Positions 35,617 to 44,937 of a DNA stretch of 64,000 bases are shown one piece after another. This DNA is from Desulfonema magnum (GTDB lineage Bacteria; Desulfobacterota; Desulfobacteria; Desulfobacterales; 4be13), in contig NZ_CP061800.1 in assembly GCF_017377395.1 (NCBI RefSeq), forward strand, positions 6,221,633 to 6,285,632, given 5' to 3'. Numbering within the stretch: the first letter of the stretch is position 1; every line of letters begins with the position of its first letter. The notes under the pieces are model-generated. The model saw only the letters and a program-made list of their open reading frames with translations, was not told the DNA's origin and searched no databases. The position numbers and the translations under genes are program-made.

Positions 35617-37304
35617 ATCCCTGCCAAAAGTTTTTCAGCGACTTCTTCGTTTTCATAAATCAGTCCCGGCTTCACTTGTACTTTTACCCGGATATTTTTT
35701 CCAGTTGTGGAAAACCCCCGGACCATGTTGAATTCCATGTCTTCTATGACCTCTGTTTCAAGATCACTGCTGCTTTCCGCACCCATCTGAAGGGCTTTTT
35801 GTGTAAGCAGATCATAAGCCTTTTTCACAGCATTTTCTTTTGAAAAATTTGCAGATACCATTTCGCGGAATTGTTCCTCGGGGGCAGCGGCAATTTTTTG
35901 TTCAGTATCCGCAAACAAGGTGACTTCGCAGGTGGTTCTCGCAAGAGCGGCTCCCAGAGCGTTTGCCACATTCCATCTGGGAACGACCCCGACCTTCAAA
36001 TTGGAAAGCTCTTCAAGACGCCTGGCAAAATAGGGAGCAGGTCCCCCGATAATAAGGATTTGTTTGGGACTGACCTGATATCCTTCCCGGAGTTCGTGAA
36101 TGGTATAAACCGGTTTCTTGTTAATTCGGTTTACCGTATTCCGGACTTCCGCCAATATTTTCTTACAGGCCAGATCGAGAATTTCCGCAGCCGTCTCTTC
36201 AGGAGATGTTCCGAGTGACTTGGCAAGAGCTTCAATACCTTTTACGGAGTTCGCTTTGTCGCCGCTCTTTATTTTTCCCAAAACAACCAGGGCATCTGTG
36301 GGCGTGGGAACGGTGCCGCCGTAAGCCATTGCCGGGCCAATACGATCCGGTCCGATTTCCACGGTGCCGTCCTTTGCTCTCACCACACTGTCTCCCCCGA
36401 CACCTATGGAACAGGTTTCCAAAGACCGAATCAGCGTTTTATAAGGCCCCAGGGTGATCCCCAGCGGCTCCAGAAGCGGAACACGATTGATAAGAACCGC
36501 AATATCTGTGGTGGTTCCTCCGATATCCAGAACCACAGTTTCCTCTTCCTCAGAGGCAAAGGCAATGGCCCCCATGACACTCGACGCAGGTCCCGAAAGA
36601 ATGCTCTGACCCGGGAAATTAATGGACGCTTCAATGCTCATGGTTCCGCCGTCAGCTTTCAGAATATGGATGGGCACTGAAAGCCCTTTTTTTTCAAGAG
36701 ACTTTTTAACAGCTTCAAAAAATTTCTTGTGTATGGGGCGGATTGTTGTGTTCAGAAAAGTCGTTGCAATACGGCGGGGAAAATTCAGGTTGCCTGAAAT
36801 CTGGTGCCCCATAAAAATTTTTCCAAAGGAATCTTTCAGAATATCATGAATTTTTAATTCATGCCGCGGGTTTCGCACTGAAAATTTGCCCACAATTCCG
36901 ATGTTGCGAATCCCCTCTTTTTTCAGAACGTCAGCGATCTTCAGTATTTCGTTTTCATCAATGGGATCCACTTCCCGGCCCCTGTGGTCTATGGAACCGG
37001 AAACTGCGTAATAATGTTCATTGGTGCGAAAAAATTCAGGATCAATTCCCGGGCCCCCGGAAACAATCATTCCCACTTCGGGATTTTTTTTCTGAACAAT
37101 CGCGTTTGTGGTCAGTGTGGTGCTGAGAACGATCCGTTTTATCTTTTCGGGTTCAATACCTTGTGTAATTTCTTCAAGCCCTGTCAGAACCGTGTTAAAC
37201 AGGTCTGATGAATCAGTGAGAACCTTGTTTTCCCTCACAAGCCCGTTTTCTCCAAAAAGAACCACATCCGTATGGGTTCCGCCTACATCGAGTCCGATTA
37301 TCAT
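35613..37304 (-). CDS. Hydantoinase/oxoprolinase family protein
   Basis: A 563-residue protein of the ASKHA (actin-like ATPase) fold hydantoinase A/oxoprolinase family. Nucleotide-binding motifs are clear: G-L-D-V-G-G-T-H-T-D near the N-terminus, V-V-L-D-I-G-G-T-T-T-D-I-A near residue 262 and I-I-G-G-P-A-P near residue 423. S-T-T-L-T-T-N-A-I near residue 61 is also typical. Such enzymes use ATP to open 5-oxoproline or hydantoin-type rings, usually with a HyuB subunit; no hyuB is adjacent, so the substrate is uncertain. Its stop codon lies in the heptamer array. The start has an AGGAGTATG-type site. Confidence 0.85.
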   Translation of the reverse strand: MIIGLDVGGTHTDVVLFGENGLVRENKVLTDSSDLFNTVLTGLEEITQGIEPEKIKRIVLSTTLTTNAIVQKKNPEVGMIVSGGPGIDPEFFRTNEHYYAVSGSIDHRGREVDPIDENEILKIADVLKKEGIRNIGIVGKFSVRNPRHELKIHDILKDSFGKIFMGHQISGNLNFPRRIATTFLNTTIRPIHKKFFEAVKKSLEKKGLSVPIHILKADGGTMSIEASINFPGQSILSGPASSVMGAIAFASEEEETVVLDIGGTTTDIAVLINRVPLLEPLGITLGPYKTLIRSLETCSIGVGGDSVVRAKDGTVEIGPDRIGPAMAYGGTVPTPTDALVVLGKIKSGDKANSVKGIEALAKSLGTSPEETAAEILDLACKKILAEVRNTVNRINKKPVYTIHELREGYQVSPKQILIIGGPAPYFARRLEELSNLKVGVVPRWNVANALGAALARTTCEVTLFADTEQKIAAAPEEQFREMVSANFSKENAVKKAYDLLTQKALQMGAESSSDLETEVIEDMEFNMVRGFSTTGKNIRVKVQVKPGLIYENEEVAEKLLAGM

Positions 37305-37325
37305 GGCATACTCCTAATAATGAAC

Positions 37326-37402
37326 GGTTGTCAGTTGTCAGTTTTAAGTTGTCAATTTTAAGTTGTCAATTTTAAGTTGTCGGTTTTTAGTTGTCAGTTG
37401 TC
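37326..37402. repeat. Heptamer run GTTGTCA-type, about 11 units
   Basis: Consecutive 7-base units GTTGTCA, GTTGTCA, GTTTTAA, GTTGTCA, ATTTTAA, GTTGTCA, ATTTTAA, GTTGTCG, GTTTTTA, GTTGTCA and GTTGTCG lie between the hydantoinase start and the end of the M48 protease gene. The period is strict although the units vary. Confidence 0.85.
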
Positions 37403-37429
37403 GGCTGATGACTGACAACCAACAATTTC

Positions 37430-38575
37430 TCACTTCTCTGTTATTGCATTTTGGAATATTTGGAAATTCAGGTTAAAACACATAAATTCTGATTCCTGGT
37501 CAAGTTTTTTCCATTTTTCCTGCAAATGTTCAATTCGTTCTTTAGTCGTAGGATGAGTGCTTAGGAAATTCAAGGTGTTATCAACACTCATAAAGGTTTT
37601 GCTCGCATCTTTTTTCTGTTTTTCCAACAAGCTGTTAAAAAAGCCGATCATGCCCCGGGGACTGATATTGGCATTGACAAGATAGGACCATCCCTTATCA
37701 TCTGCTTCCCGCTCATAATCACGGGAATATTTCTGAGTGAGCAGAAATGTCCCGTTGTCAGCAATAACAGCCAGCAGGCCCTCGGCATTACCGAAAAACG
37801 CCTGAGCCAGCGCATAAATACCCGCGGAACTGATAAGCTGTCTTAAACCATGCTGCAAGGTCACATGCGCTGCTTCGTGGGCAAGAACGCCGACCACTTC
37901 TTCAGGTGATTTTGCGAATAAAAGCAGGCCGGTATGAACCACAATATGACCTCCGGGCAGCGCAAACGCATTGATTGCCGGGTCCTCCAGAATATGAACC
38001 GTAAAGATATGGCGATTATCAGGAATCTGACTTAAAAGGGGGACGGTGAGTTGTTTGAACATATCAAGAACTTCCGGATCTTTGATAAAATGTTTCCCTG
38101 CTTTCAGCTGAGAAAGTGTAAGATCGCCGATTTTCTGTTCCCATGTCACAGGTACGCGTTTTGCAGTGGCAGTTACCAGCGGTTCTTTCAGCTGAAAAAG
38201 ACCGTAAATACATGCCAGGCAAAAAACCACAAACACAATGAGGACGACTTCGGATCGTTTTTTGGCGCTATGAATCTGCCTGATCTGTCGGGCCGCTCCG
38301 GGATAAGACATCAGGTTCATGTCATTCAGTATGGAATGATCTCCTGTGTGGAGCGTCCTGTCCGGAACCGAGGCATGCGTAAAAAAGAGGGACCTGCCAC
38401 CGGCACCGCCGGCTTTTATGACAAGACCCTGCAAGGGAAGCGTTGTCTCGAAATCTTGCGTTTGAAAGCCCAGAGAATGACTCGTAACCGTCATTTTTCC
38501 AAACGCTTTACCTTTGCTGAATGCTTTGCAAAACACTCCGCCGTCATACTGCTTGTTCTGATCTCTCGGATTCAT
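37430..38575 (-). CDS. M48-family metallopeptidase, membrane anchored
   Basis: A 381-residue zinc protease. The N-terminal 90 residues form a beta-rich domain (G-K-A-F-G-K-M-T-V-T, typical of M48 proteins with a DUF7092-like start). One transmembrane helix follows at about residues 110-130, then the peptidase domain with the zinc motif H233-E-A-A-H near the centre and the third ligand in E-R-E-A-D near residue 290. Homologues such as HtpX and BepA degrade or refold misfolded membrane or envelope proteins. It begins 13 bases after the AIM24-like gene, so the two form an operon. Confidence 0.88.
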   Translation of the reverse strand: MNPRDQNKQYDGGVFCKAFSKGKAFGKMTVTSHSLGFQTQDFETTLPLQGLVIKAGGAGGRSLFFTHASVPDRTLHTGDHSILNDMNLMSYPGAARQIRQIHSAKKRSEVVLIVFVVFCLACIYGLFQLKEPLVTATAKRVPVTWEQKIGDLTLSQLKAGKHFIKDPEVLDMFKQLTVPLLSQIPDNRHIFTVHILEDPAINAFALPGGHIVVHTGLLLFAKSPEEVVGVLAHEAAHVTLQHGLRQLISSAGIYALAQAFFGNAEGLLAVIADNGTFLLTQKYSRDYEREADDKGWSYLVNANISPRGMIGFFNSLLEKQKKDASKTFMSVDNTLNFLSTHPTTKERIEHLQEKWKKLDQESEFMCFNLNFQIFQNAITEK

Positions 38576-38588
38576 TATCCGCGGTCCT

Positions 38589-39368
38589 TTATCTGGCTGG
38601 CATAAATTGTCTCACCCACGACCCAAATCCCCTGGGGTTCCGGGTCTGAATCAGCACCCGGCCCGGACCTCGGAAACGGCACACAAGCCCCTCGCCTGAA
38701 GTAAAGGACGAAATCCAGCCGGCAGAGGCTTTTTCGATGGTGTAATCCATGGTTTCTGGCCATGCCACAAGGTGACAGTTATCAACAACGATTTCTTCTC
38801 CTGCGGAAAGATCCAGAGGATGAATTGCGCCGTAAGAACTGACGAACAATGTTCCTCTGCCGCTGGCTTTGATTATAAAAAAACCTTCGCCTGAGAACAG
38901 TCCTTTGGCAAGATTCTGCATTGAGGTGGATATTGTCAGGTCCTCGGACCCCGCGAAAAAACCGTCTTTCTGAAGGATATACGACGTATTACCATCCATT
39001 TCGATATCCATAATATCACCGGGAATGGCCGGAGACAGATAAACCTCCCCGGGTCCGCCCTGAGCCTTTAATGTCTGAAAGAAAAACTTCTCTCCTGAAA
39101 GCATTCGTCCCAGTCCCCCGAGAACGCCGCCCTCAAGCTTACCTTCGACGCTGACATTTGCGCTCATGGCCACCATAGCGTCGGATTCGGCTTTGATGCG
39201 CTCACCTGCCCTGAGATTCACTTTAAGCATTGTAAAAGCCCCCCGATGCAGGTATTCAAAATTACGGTCACTTGTCAGCCCCGGCTCCGGCCGGGTATTC
39301 GGAATATCGGCCTGTTTTTCTTTTTTTCCGGCCGAATCTTTCTTGTAGTCTGCAAACATATCTGCCAT
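38589..39368 (-). CDS. AIM24/TIGR00266 family protein
   Basis: A 259-residue beta-rich protein of the TIGR00266/AIM24 family: L-K-V-N-L-R-A-G-E-R-I-K-A-E-S-D near residue 48, G-G-L-G-R-M-L-S-G-E-K-F-F near residue 82, P-G-D-I-M-D-I-E-M near residue 115 and the near C-terminal S-G-E-G-L-V-C-R-F-R-G-P-G. There is no signal peptide or membrane segment. The function is unknown; relatives are linked to membrane or stress biology. A good GGAGGACA site supports ATG 39368. It is co-transcribed with the M48 protease, suggesting a shared envelope quality-control role. Confidence 0.85.
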   Translation of the reverse strand: MADMFADYKKDSAGKKEKQADIPNTRPEPGLTSDRNFEYLHRGAFTMLKVNLRAGERIKAESDAMVAMSANVSVEGKLEGGVLGGLGRMLSGEKFFFQTLKAQGGPGEVYLSPAIPGDIMDIEMDGNTSYILQKDGFFAGSEDLTISTSMQNLAKGLFSGEGFFIIKASGRGTLFVSSYGAIHPLDLSAGEEIVVDNCHLVAWPETMDYTIEKASAGWISSFTSGEGLVCRFRGPGRVLIQTRNPRGFGSWVRQFMPAR

Positions 39369-39390
39369 AATCCTGTCCTCCGATACTCTT

Positions 39391-39418
39391 TTGTCAGTTG
39401 TCAGTTATCAGTTATTCC
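39391..39418. repeat. Heptamer run TTTGTCA/GTTGTCA/GTTATCA
   Basis: Four 7-base units lie just upstream of the AIM24-like start (on its 5' side), related in sequence to the 37326 run. Confidence 0.7.
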
Positions 39419-39503
39419 TGAGGGACTGAACAAATTGTGGGTAATCCGGTTTCCGAAAATATCTGATCTTAGCTCGGGCCGGGATACTCTCAGATGTCCG
39501 GGA

Positions 39504-39848
39504 CTATGTTAAAGATTCAATCTCCCGGATAAGCACCGTAATATTGGGTCTGGAAAAACTCATCTCCGGTGCGGGGATACGGTGATGCTTGATATCCGGA
39601 GGAACATGTTTATGATGCGGATCTGTATCTTGCAAATCCGGATCATCCGGATGCGACTGAGAATCATACCAGCACAAATTCTCCTCACCCTTCCAAACAT
39701 TGTCAAAAAACAGTTCTCCTGCCACCCGTGCAAGGGATGCTCCCCTTCGCACAAAGGTTATGGCGGAGCGACGTACTGATGGAAAATTTTCCGCGAGCGT
39801 ATATAAAAATAACTCGTAGTCTTCAGGGGTTCGTAGCGGATTTTTCAT
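39504..39848 (-). CDS. TumE-like (DUF6516) toxin with an apparent internal deletion
   Basis: A 114-residue protein with the DUF6516/TumE signature: T-P-E-D-Y-E-L-F-L-Y near the start, F-P-S-V-R-R-S-A-I-T-F-V-R-R-G-A near residue 22, and the end W-Y-D-S-Q-S-H-P-D-D-P, H-H-K-H-V-P-P-D-I-K-H-H-R-I-P-A-P. In members as I recall them, about 25 residues rich in Arg, Tyr and Asp lie between F-D-N and the V-W-K-G-E-E segment. Here F48-D-N50 runs directly into V51-W-K-G-E-E (near base 39697), so an in-frame deletion has probably removed part of the core. It overlaps the upstream partner gene by four bases. The toxin is probably inactive. Confidence 0.7.
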   Translation of the reverse strand: MKNPLRTPEDYELFLYTLAENFPSVRRSAITFVRRGASLARVAGELFFDNVWKGEENLCWYDSQSHPDDPDLQDTDPHHKHVPPDIKHHRIPAPEMSFSRPNITVLIREIESLT

Positions 39849-40114
39849 GCGGTCACCCGTATCAGTCCTTCCAGGCTCAATGACTGTTTTTGAATTTTCT
39901 GAATTCCGTTACGATAGTCAGCCTGACGAGCAAGCCATGTTCTGTACACGCTTGCCCATTCGCCGAAGTCCAACATCCAGCTTTCGTCCTCCGGCTCCTC
40001 ACCGCCGGCATAAGCGGAGTAAAAAGTTTCCGAGCGGATACCGTATTTGCGTTCAAAAAACAGGATATCCTCCTCCAGTGCATGAATATCTGATAAAATG
40101 TCATGTAAGTTCAT
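39845..40114 (-). CDS. Partner/antitoxin of the TumE-like gene
   Basis: An 89-residue acidic helical protein beginning M-N-L-H-D-I-L. It has a leucine-rich first helix, the F-Y-S-A-Y-A-G-G-E-E-P-E-D-E-S-W-M-L-D-F-G-E-W-A segment and an Arg/Gln-rich C-terminus. I recall proteins of this form preceding DUF6516 toxins in many bacteria, and the 4-base overlap with the toxin supports an antitoxin role. ATG 40114 is chosen over 40153 because GGAAAG lies seven bases upstream and it gives the usual start. It is intact, in contrast to the toxin. Confidence 0.6.
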   Translation of the reverse strand: MNLHDILSDIHALEEDILFFERKYGIRSETFYSAYAGGEEPEDESWMLDFGEWASVYRTWLARQADYRNGIQKIQKQSLSLEGLIRVTA

Positions 40115-40211
40115 AATACTTTCCATGCTTATCTTCCATGCCGTATGATACAAAAAACAGTGTCTTCGTGATGCGCTGACATTTTAACAGAAGTATGAAC
40201 GTGAAATCAGA

Positions 40212-40253
40212 AATTCTCACTTCCCGCTTCCCATTTCTCACTTCTCACTTTCA
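40212..40253. repeat. Heptamer run TTCTCAC/TTCCCGC, six units
   Basis: Six 7-base units (TTCTCAC, TTCCCGC, TTCCCAT, TTCTCAC, TTCTCAC, TTTCATA) lie between the TA pair and the end of the acyl-CoA synthetase gene. Confidence 0.7.
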
Positions 40254-40259
40254 TATATG

Positions 40260-42344
40260 TCAGAGAATTATTGAGGCGTCCACTGCCACGGGTCTGCCTT
40301 TGCTCACAATTAACGGATTAATATCTATCTCCTGAATTCGGGGATACGCGCATCCCAATTCTCCGAGACGTACCAGAATCTGAGCCAGTGCTTTTCTGTC
40401 CAGCGGAGGGAAGCCTCGGAAACCGTTCAGGAGTTTCTGAGTTCTTAATCTGCCTATCAGATCAAGGGCCTCGGATTGGCTCAGAGGTGCTGCTGCAAAC
40501 ACGACATCTCCGATGGCTTCGGCCAGTATGCCGCCAAGCCCGCACATGACACAGGGACCGAACTGAGGATCTTTTACCAGTCCTGCGATGAGTTCCAATC
40601 CGCCCTGTATCTGTCTCTGAATCAGTATGTTTCCTTTTCCCTCCATTGCTCTTTCCAGGGCTTCAAAGCCTGATTTAGCTTCGTTCACAGTGGTAATTCC
40701 CAGACGAACCAAGCCCAGGTCGCTCTTGTGTACTTCCCCCGGGGAAAGTCCCTTCATGACCACGGGAAATCCGTAACCCAGCGCTGTCATCTGCGCCTCT
40801 TCCGCAGACGAAATGATCTTTTCTTCCACTACCGGAATGTCACAGGCTCCGAGGATTTGCTTTGAGAGGTGTTCGTCAAGGCTGCCCTTTTCTGTTCCCA
40901 ATATCTTGCAAAATTTGTCAGATATGGAAACTGGAGACGGTGAAGCAACAGCAGGCTTTCTGCGCTCAATAGCTTTTTTGTATGAAAATACCGCACGGAT
41001 ACACTCTGCTGCCCGATATAATTCCCGAAACACAGGTATTCCAAGCCGCTGAGTGCGGATGTGAACTTCACGGGCTTCCTCGGCGTTTCCCATCAGGAAA
41101 CAAAACATGGGTTTTCCCGAAGTTCTGACTTCCTCTGCAACAGATTCCATATCAGGGGTAAGCGAAAATCCTCCCACAAAGATATGGAGAAAAATGGCAT
41201 CCACATTGGGGTCAGCGCAGGCAGCCCTGACAGCGGTTATGTAAGCCTTGTCTGCCCCGTTGCTTTCCACCGCGGGCCACAAATCAACAGGATTGGATAC
41301 CGGCATCCATTCGGGAAACACAGTTTTCATGGCATCCCGTGTGGTCTGAGACAGATCCGCCAGTTCAAGCCCCAGTGCGTCTATGAAATCTGAAGAAACG
41401 ATTCCTGCCCCTCCGCTGTAGGTAATCACGGCAACACGGCCGCTGCTTTGCGGCGACAGTTTGGGGAACATGGCCAGAGATCGGCATATATCAAGCATTT
41501 GTTTGAAATCGTCTGCCTCTGTCACGCCCACCTGTTTCATGGCGCCGCTGATCACAGCTCCGTTTCCGGCAAGACTGGCAGTATGGCTCATGGCAGCCTC
41601 CGCCCCTTTGGGACTTTTCCCGCCTTTAAGAATCACAATCGGCTTCTGAGAACGCCGGCATATCTCCATAAATCGCCGTCCGTCCGGAATTGACTCAAGA
41701 TAAAGTCCCACCACTTTTGTGTCAGGGTCCCCGATCAGATATTCCAGAATATCACATTCATCCACATCTGCCTTATTACCAATGGAACAGACTTTGCTCA
41801 CATCCATTGTTCCGTGGGTCATGGCGTCAATGAGAAAAACGCCCGACAACATACCGCTCTGAACGATCAGGGAAATATCTCCGGCGACAAATCTCTCATC
41901 CCAGATACTCTGAGAAACAAAGGAAAAAATATATCTGTGAACCGCGTCAACCAGGCCCATGCAATTGGGACCCCACAGGCGTATCCCTGTTTCTTTGGCA
42001 ATCTGCTTTAAGGTTTCCTGAAGCGCAATTCCCTGCTCTCCGGTTTCAGCGAACCCTCCTGATTCGATCATCACACCCGGAATTCCGCGTTTTGCACACT
42101 CCCGGATCAGCTGGGGGACCCTGGCTGCCGGAACAAAAACAATGGCAAGATCCACCGGATCAGGAACTTTCTGAACAGAGGGATAACACGTCATCCCCTC
42201 GATTTCAGTATAACGGGGGTTGACCGGATAAATCCCGCCTTTAAAGCCATTCATAAGATTCCTGAGTATGGAATAGCCTCCTTTAAGCGAATTGGAAGTG
42301 GCACCAATGATGGCAATGCCTCTTGGTTTGAAAAAAAAGTCCAT
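40260..42344 (-). CDS. ADP-forming acyl-CoA synthetase (alpha-beta fusion)
   Basis: A 694-residue NDP-forming acyl-CoA synthetase that turns an acyl-CoA and ADP plus phosphate into acid, CoA and ATP, conserving energy during fermentation-type metabolism. The N-terminal CoA-binding domain opens with F-F-K-P-R-G-I-A-I-I-G-A-T-S. The ligase-CoA domain holds the phospho-acceptor His254 in M-S-H-T-A-S-L-A-G. The C-terminal ATP-grasp domain (about 480-694) contains G-Y-P-like F-P-V-V-M-K-G-L-S-P and E-I-D-I-N-P-L. Fusion of alpha and beta parts in one chain is common in this group. The acyl preference (acetyl or a longer or branched acid) cannot be told. A single gene. Confidence 0.9.
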   Translation of the reverse strand: MDFFFKPRGIAIIGATSNSLKGGYSILRNLMNGFKGGIYPVNPRYTEIEGMTCYPSVQKVPDPVDLAIVFVPAARVPQLIRECAKRGIPGVMIESGGFAETGEQGIALQETLKQIAKETGIRLWGPNCMGLVDAVHRYIFSFVSQSIWDERFVAGDISLIVQSGMLSGVFLIDAMTHGTMDVSKVCSIGNKADVDECDILEYLIGDPDTKVVGLYLESIPDGRRFMEICRRSQKPIVILKGGKSPKGAEAAMSHTASLAGNGAVISGAMKQVGVTEADDFKQMLDICRSLAMFPKLSPQSSGRVAVITYSGGAGIVSSDFIDALGLELADLSQTTRDAMKTVFPEWMPVSNPVDLWPAVESNGADKAYITAVRAACADPNVDAIFLHIFVGGFSLTPDMESVAEEVRTSGKPMFCFLMGNAEEAREVHIRTQRLGIPVFRELYRAAECIRAVFSYKKAIERRKPAVASPSPVSISDKFCKILGTEKGSLDEHLSKQILGACDIPVVEEKIISSAEEAQMTALGYGFPVVMKGLSPGEVHKSDLGLVRLGITTVNEAKSGFEALERAMEGKGNILIQRQIQGGLELIAGLVKDPQFGPCVMCGLGGILAEAIGDVVFAAAPLSQSEALDLIGRLRTQKLLNGFRGFPPLDRKALAQILVRLGELGCAYPRIQEIDINPLIVSKGRPVAVDASIIL

Positions 42345-42431
42345 ATGTATTCTCTCCTTAAATTTGAAATTTGATATTCAGGCGGGTTGCCGGGTTCTGC
42401 TGAAAAGGAGTGCTAAAATTTTATTTTAGCA

Positions 42432-42470
42432 TATTACCACCTACCACCTAATACCTACCACCTGACACTT
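42432..42470. repeat. Heptamer run TACCACC, plus TAAAAT palindrome
   Basis: TACCACC, TACCACC, TAATACC, TACCACC and TGACACT form five 7-base units. Immediately before, GCTAAAATTTTATTTTAGC (42413-42431) is a palindrome like the one at 26003. Confidence 0.75.
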
Positions 42471-42546
42471 TTTTATATAGCAGAACTTTACCAATTACGC
42501 CATACAAATTTTGGTCATGGGATTATCAAGGCACATTGCAATTTTT

Positions 42547-43245
42547 TTATAATTTTCCAAGCAGTTGTTTAAGTTTGAGGGTAAAAAGCCCCCGGTATTT
42601 ACTAATTGCTTCCTTATATAAATTAAACCGGCTTTTCCTGAGGTCCTCACACAGAATCGGAATTTCGATGATCGCTTCTTTCTTAACCGTGGCAATGAAC
42701 GTCAGATTCAGAACAAAGCTTGTGTAATCGTCTATATATTCAAAATATTTCATCAGAAAATTTTTCTGATACGCTTTTGCCCCGGGCGCATAATCCACAT
42801 ATTTTAAGCCCATCACCATCAGAACGGACAGAAAAAACACACAACTGCCCATCTTTCGCATGAAGCCCCGGTTTTGCAGTCCCTTTATTTTTGCCCCCAG
42901 AACCAGAACATATTTGTCCAGAAGCTGATTTGATTCTTTAATAAAAGAAAGGTCCGAAGACAAATCCGCATCCATAAAAACGATACGGTCGTACCGCGCG
43001 TGGGAGATTCCTTTTTTGAAGGCCCGGCCCACGCCCCTTTTCGGGAGACTGAAAAACTTCACGTGAAGCCACTGTTCCTGCAAAGCTGTCCCAATTTTAT
43101 CTGTTGAATCATCAGAACCATTGCTGACAACAATAATTTCATAATCCGAACATATGGGAGTCAGATACGCTGTCAGTTTCTCCACATTTGCTCTCAGTAT
43201 TTTTTCTTCATTGTATGCCGGTAGAATTAACGTAAACGGATGCAT
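42547..43245 (-). CDS. Family 2 glycosyltransferase
   Basis: A 232-residue GT2-type glycosyltransferase with GT-A fold. It has L-I-L-P-A-Y-N-E-E at the start, E-I-I-V-V-S-N-G-S-D-D-S-T near residue 36 for nucleotide-sugar binding, and the metal-binding F-M-D-A-D-L-S-S-D near residue 90. A hydrophobic segment at about residues 135-152 could touch the membrane, as in dolichol-phosphate-sugar synthases, but the extra C-terminal helices of those enzymes are absent. It stands alone between repeats, so the glycan pathway is unknown. Confidence 0.85.
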   Translation of the reverse strand: MHPFTLILPAYNEEKILRANVEKLTAYLTPICSDYEIIVVSNGSDDSTDKIGTALQEQWLHVKFFSLPKRGVGRAFKKGISHARYDRIVFMDADLSSDLSFIKESNQLLDKYVLVLGAKIKGLQNRGFMRKMGSCVFFLSVLMVMGLKYVDYAPGAKAYQKNFLMKYFEYIDDYTSFVLNLTFIATVKKEAIIEIPILCEDLRKSRFNLYKEAISKYRGLFTLKLKQLLGKL

Positions 43246-43410
43246 AAAATTTTTTCCTGGTTATGAGGCTTCCGACGTTTCCAAAATTTCGGAAGTCTTA
43301 ATTTATTAAAATCATTAACGATGGTCTTATGCCCACATTTTGCTCTCGTTGGTCTCGTTGATCTCGTTCCCACGCTTTGCGTGGGAATGCAAAAAATCAC
43401 CGAATGTCAG

Positions 43411-43731
43411 TAGATCGAAAAGTTTCCGGATTGTGTGCGGCATGGCAGAGAAACCAGGCTTTTTTTCCCGGACAGAAGACTCCCCCCCGCCGGAAAAAGC
43501 CGGGTTTCTCCCCATATGCATCAGGCTAAGATTACAACCTACTGTTTTTATTAACTCTGATTTTGCCGGACGGGGTTTGCAACCCCGTCCGGAATATTTT
43601 CCGACCCCCGAAAACAAACGTTTCGGACGGGGTTGCAAACCCCGTCCGGCAGTCTTAGCCTGGTGCATATGGGGTTTCTCCCCCGTTCGCCGTGTCTGTC
43701 CCGCGACGGCCCGAAAACTTTTCGATCTACT
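43411..43731. mobile_element. MITE family 2 copy with perfect 7-bp target duplication
   Basis: The ends AGTAGATCGAAAAGTTT and AAACTTTTCGATCTACT are perfect inverted copies. GAATGTC sits directly outside both ends, a clean 7-bp duplication. The element carries internal AAACCAGGCTTTTT and AAAAAGCCGGGTTT arms and a nested block of two GACGGGGTTTGCAACCCCGTC-type palindromes (43571-43652). Confidence 0.85.
43570..43655. repeat. GACGGGGTTTGCAACCCCGTC palindrome pair
   Basis: Two facing copies of a palindrome built from GACGGGG/CCCCGTC around TTTGCAA sit about 50 bases apart and are separated by AATATTTTCC and a CGTTTCG segment. The same pair arrangement recurs at 44482-44560 and 44577-44658. The nested position inside family 2 MITEs suggests a second, independent element. 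Confidence 0.8.
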
Positions 43732-44272
43732 GAATGTCATCAGGCTCTTTTTTTTCTCGTTGATCTCGTTCCCACACTTTGCGTGGGAATGCAGCCCGGA
43801 CGCTTCGCGTCCCGAAGGCATTCCCAGGCAAATCACGGGAACGAGGAAGAAAAGCGCGGAAACGAGGAAAGCTGTCCGATCCCTTGTTAATTATCTGATA
43901 AAATTAAGAAACAGTTTTACCTTTGCAAACAGTTCCTTTGGTCGCATAAATATCGTTTTTGCAACATACCCGGGCCGCAGATAAAATCTGATCTTGCACA
44001 CAGGTTTTTAAGTCAGTTCGGGTATAAATGTCTATCTTTTTTTGTACCCTTACCATGAAAATATAACTGACAGACATTATGTTGAAGACTGTGAGAACCC
44101 GGGTTTTTTAAGCAGGTCTTTTTTCATCTCCGGGGCTGAAAATCCCGGCTTTTTTTCATGAATGTTTAATTAAATTTTGCTGTTGGAAACCTGGTCATAT
44201 CCGGGATATGCCTGTTATACACCGAACATTGAGCAGGCCCCGTTGTAACTGATCCGAATCACAGCCTGTCAG

Positions 44273-44749
44273 CAGATCGAAAAGTTTCCGGACCGTGCGC
44301 GGGACTGCAAAGAAACCCGGCTTTTTTCCCGGACGGGGACCCTCCCCGGCCCGAAAAAGCCGGGTTTCTCCCCCGTCTGTCGTGCCCGCTCTGTGACAGC
44401 CCTTTTGCCGGACGGGGTTTGCAACCCATATGCATCAGGCTAAGATCGTAACTCATTGTTTTTATTAACCTGTGATCTGCCGGACGGGGTTTGCAACCCC
44501 GTCCGAAATATTTTCCAACCCCCGAAAACAAACGTTTCGGACGGGGTTGCAAACCCCGTCCGGCAGTCTTTGCAGGACGGGGTTTGCAACCCCGTCCGGA
44601 ATATTTTCCGGATCGCCGCCCGTAAACGTTTCGGACGGGGTTGCAAACCCCGTCCGGCAGCCGTCCCGCATTCTTAGCCTGATGCATATGGGTTTCTCCC
44701 CCGTCTGTCGTGCCCGCTTTGTGACAGCCCGGAAACTTTTCAATCTACT
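44273..44749. mobile_element. Composite MITE family 2 copy
   Basis: The left end AGCAGATCGAAAAGTTTCC and the right end GGAAACTTTTCAATCTACT enclose a duplicated interior with three palindrome blocks (44404-44658). The flanks GCCTGTC and GCTTGTG agree at five of seven positions, consistent with an old 7-bp duplication. Confidence 0.65.
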
Positions 44750-44937
44750 GCTTGTGAGATATCATATAAAGAAAAGAATATCAATTTTTTTCAGGGAAGT
44801 ATTGAAATCTGTACCCTGTTATGTTATTCAACCGGAAATCATCGGTAAGAAATTAATCGGAAAAATGCAGCCAGACATCCGGAGTGCCCAACTTACGGTT
44901 TGGCGATATTCCCGGATTCCTCCATCTGAAACACGCC

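Noticed and set aside
35344..35658. 104-codon frame through the AAATC(A/G)C array
   Set aside because: It is a product of heptamer repeats, overlaps the hydantoinase end and has no binding site.
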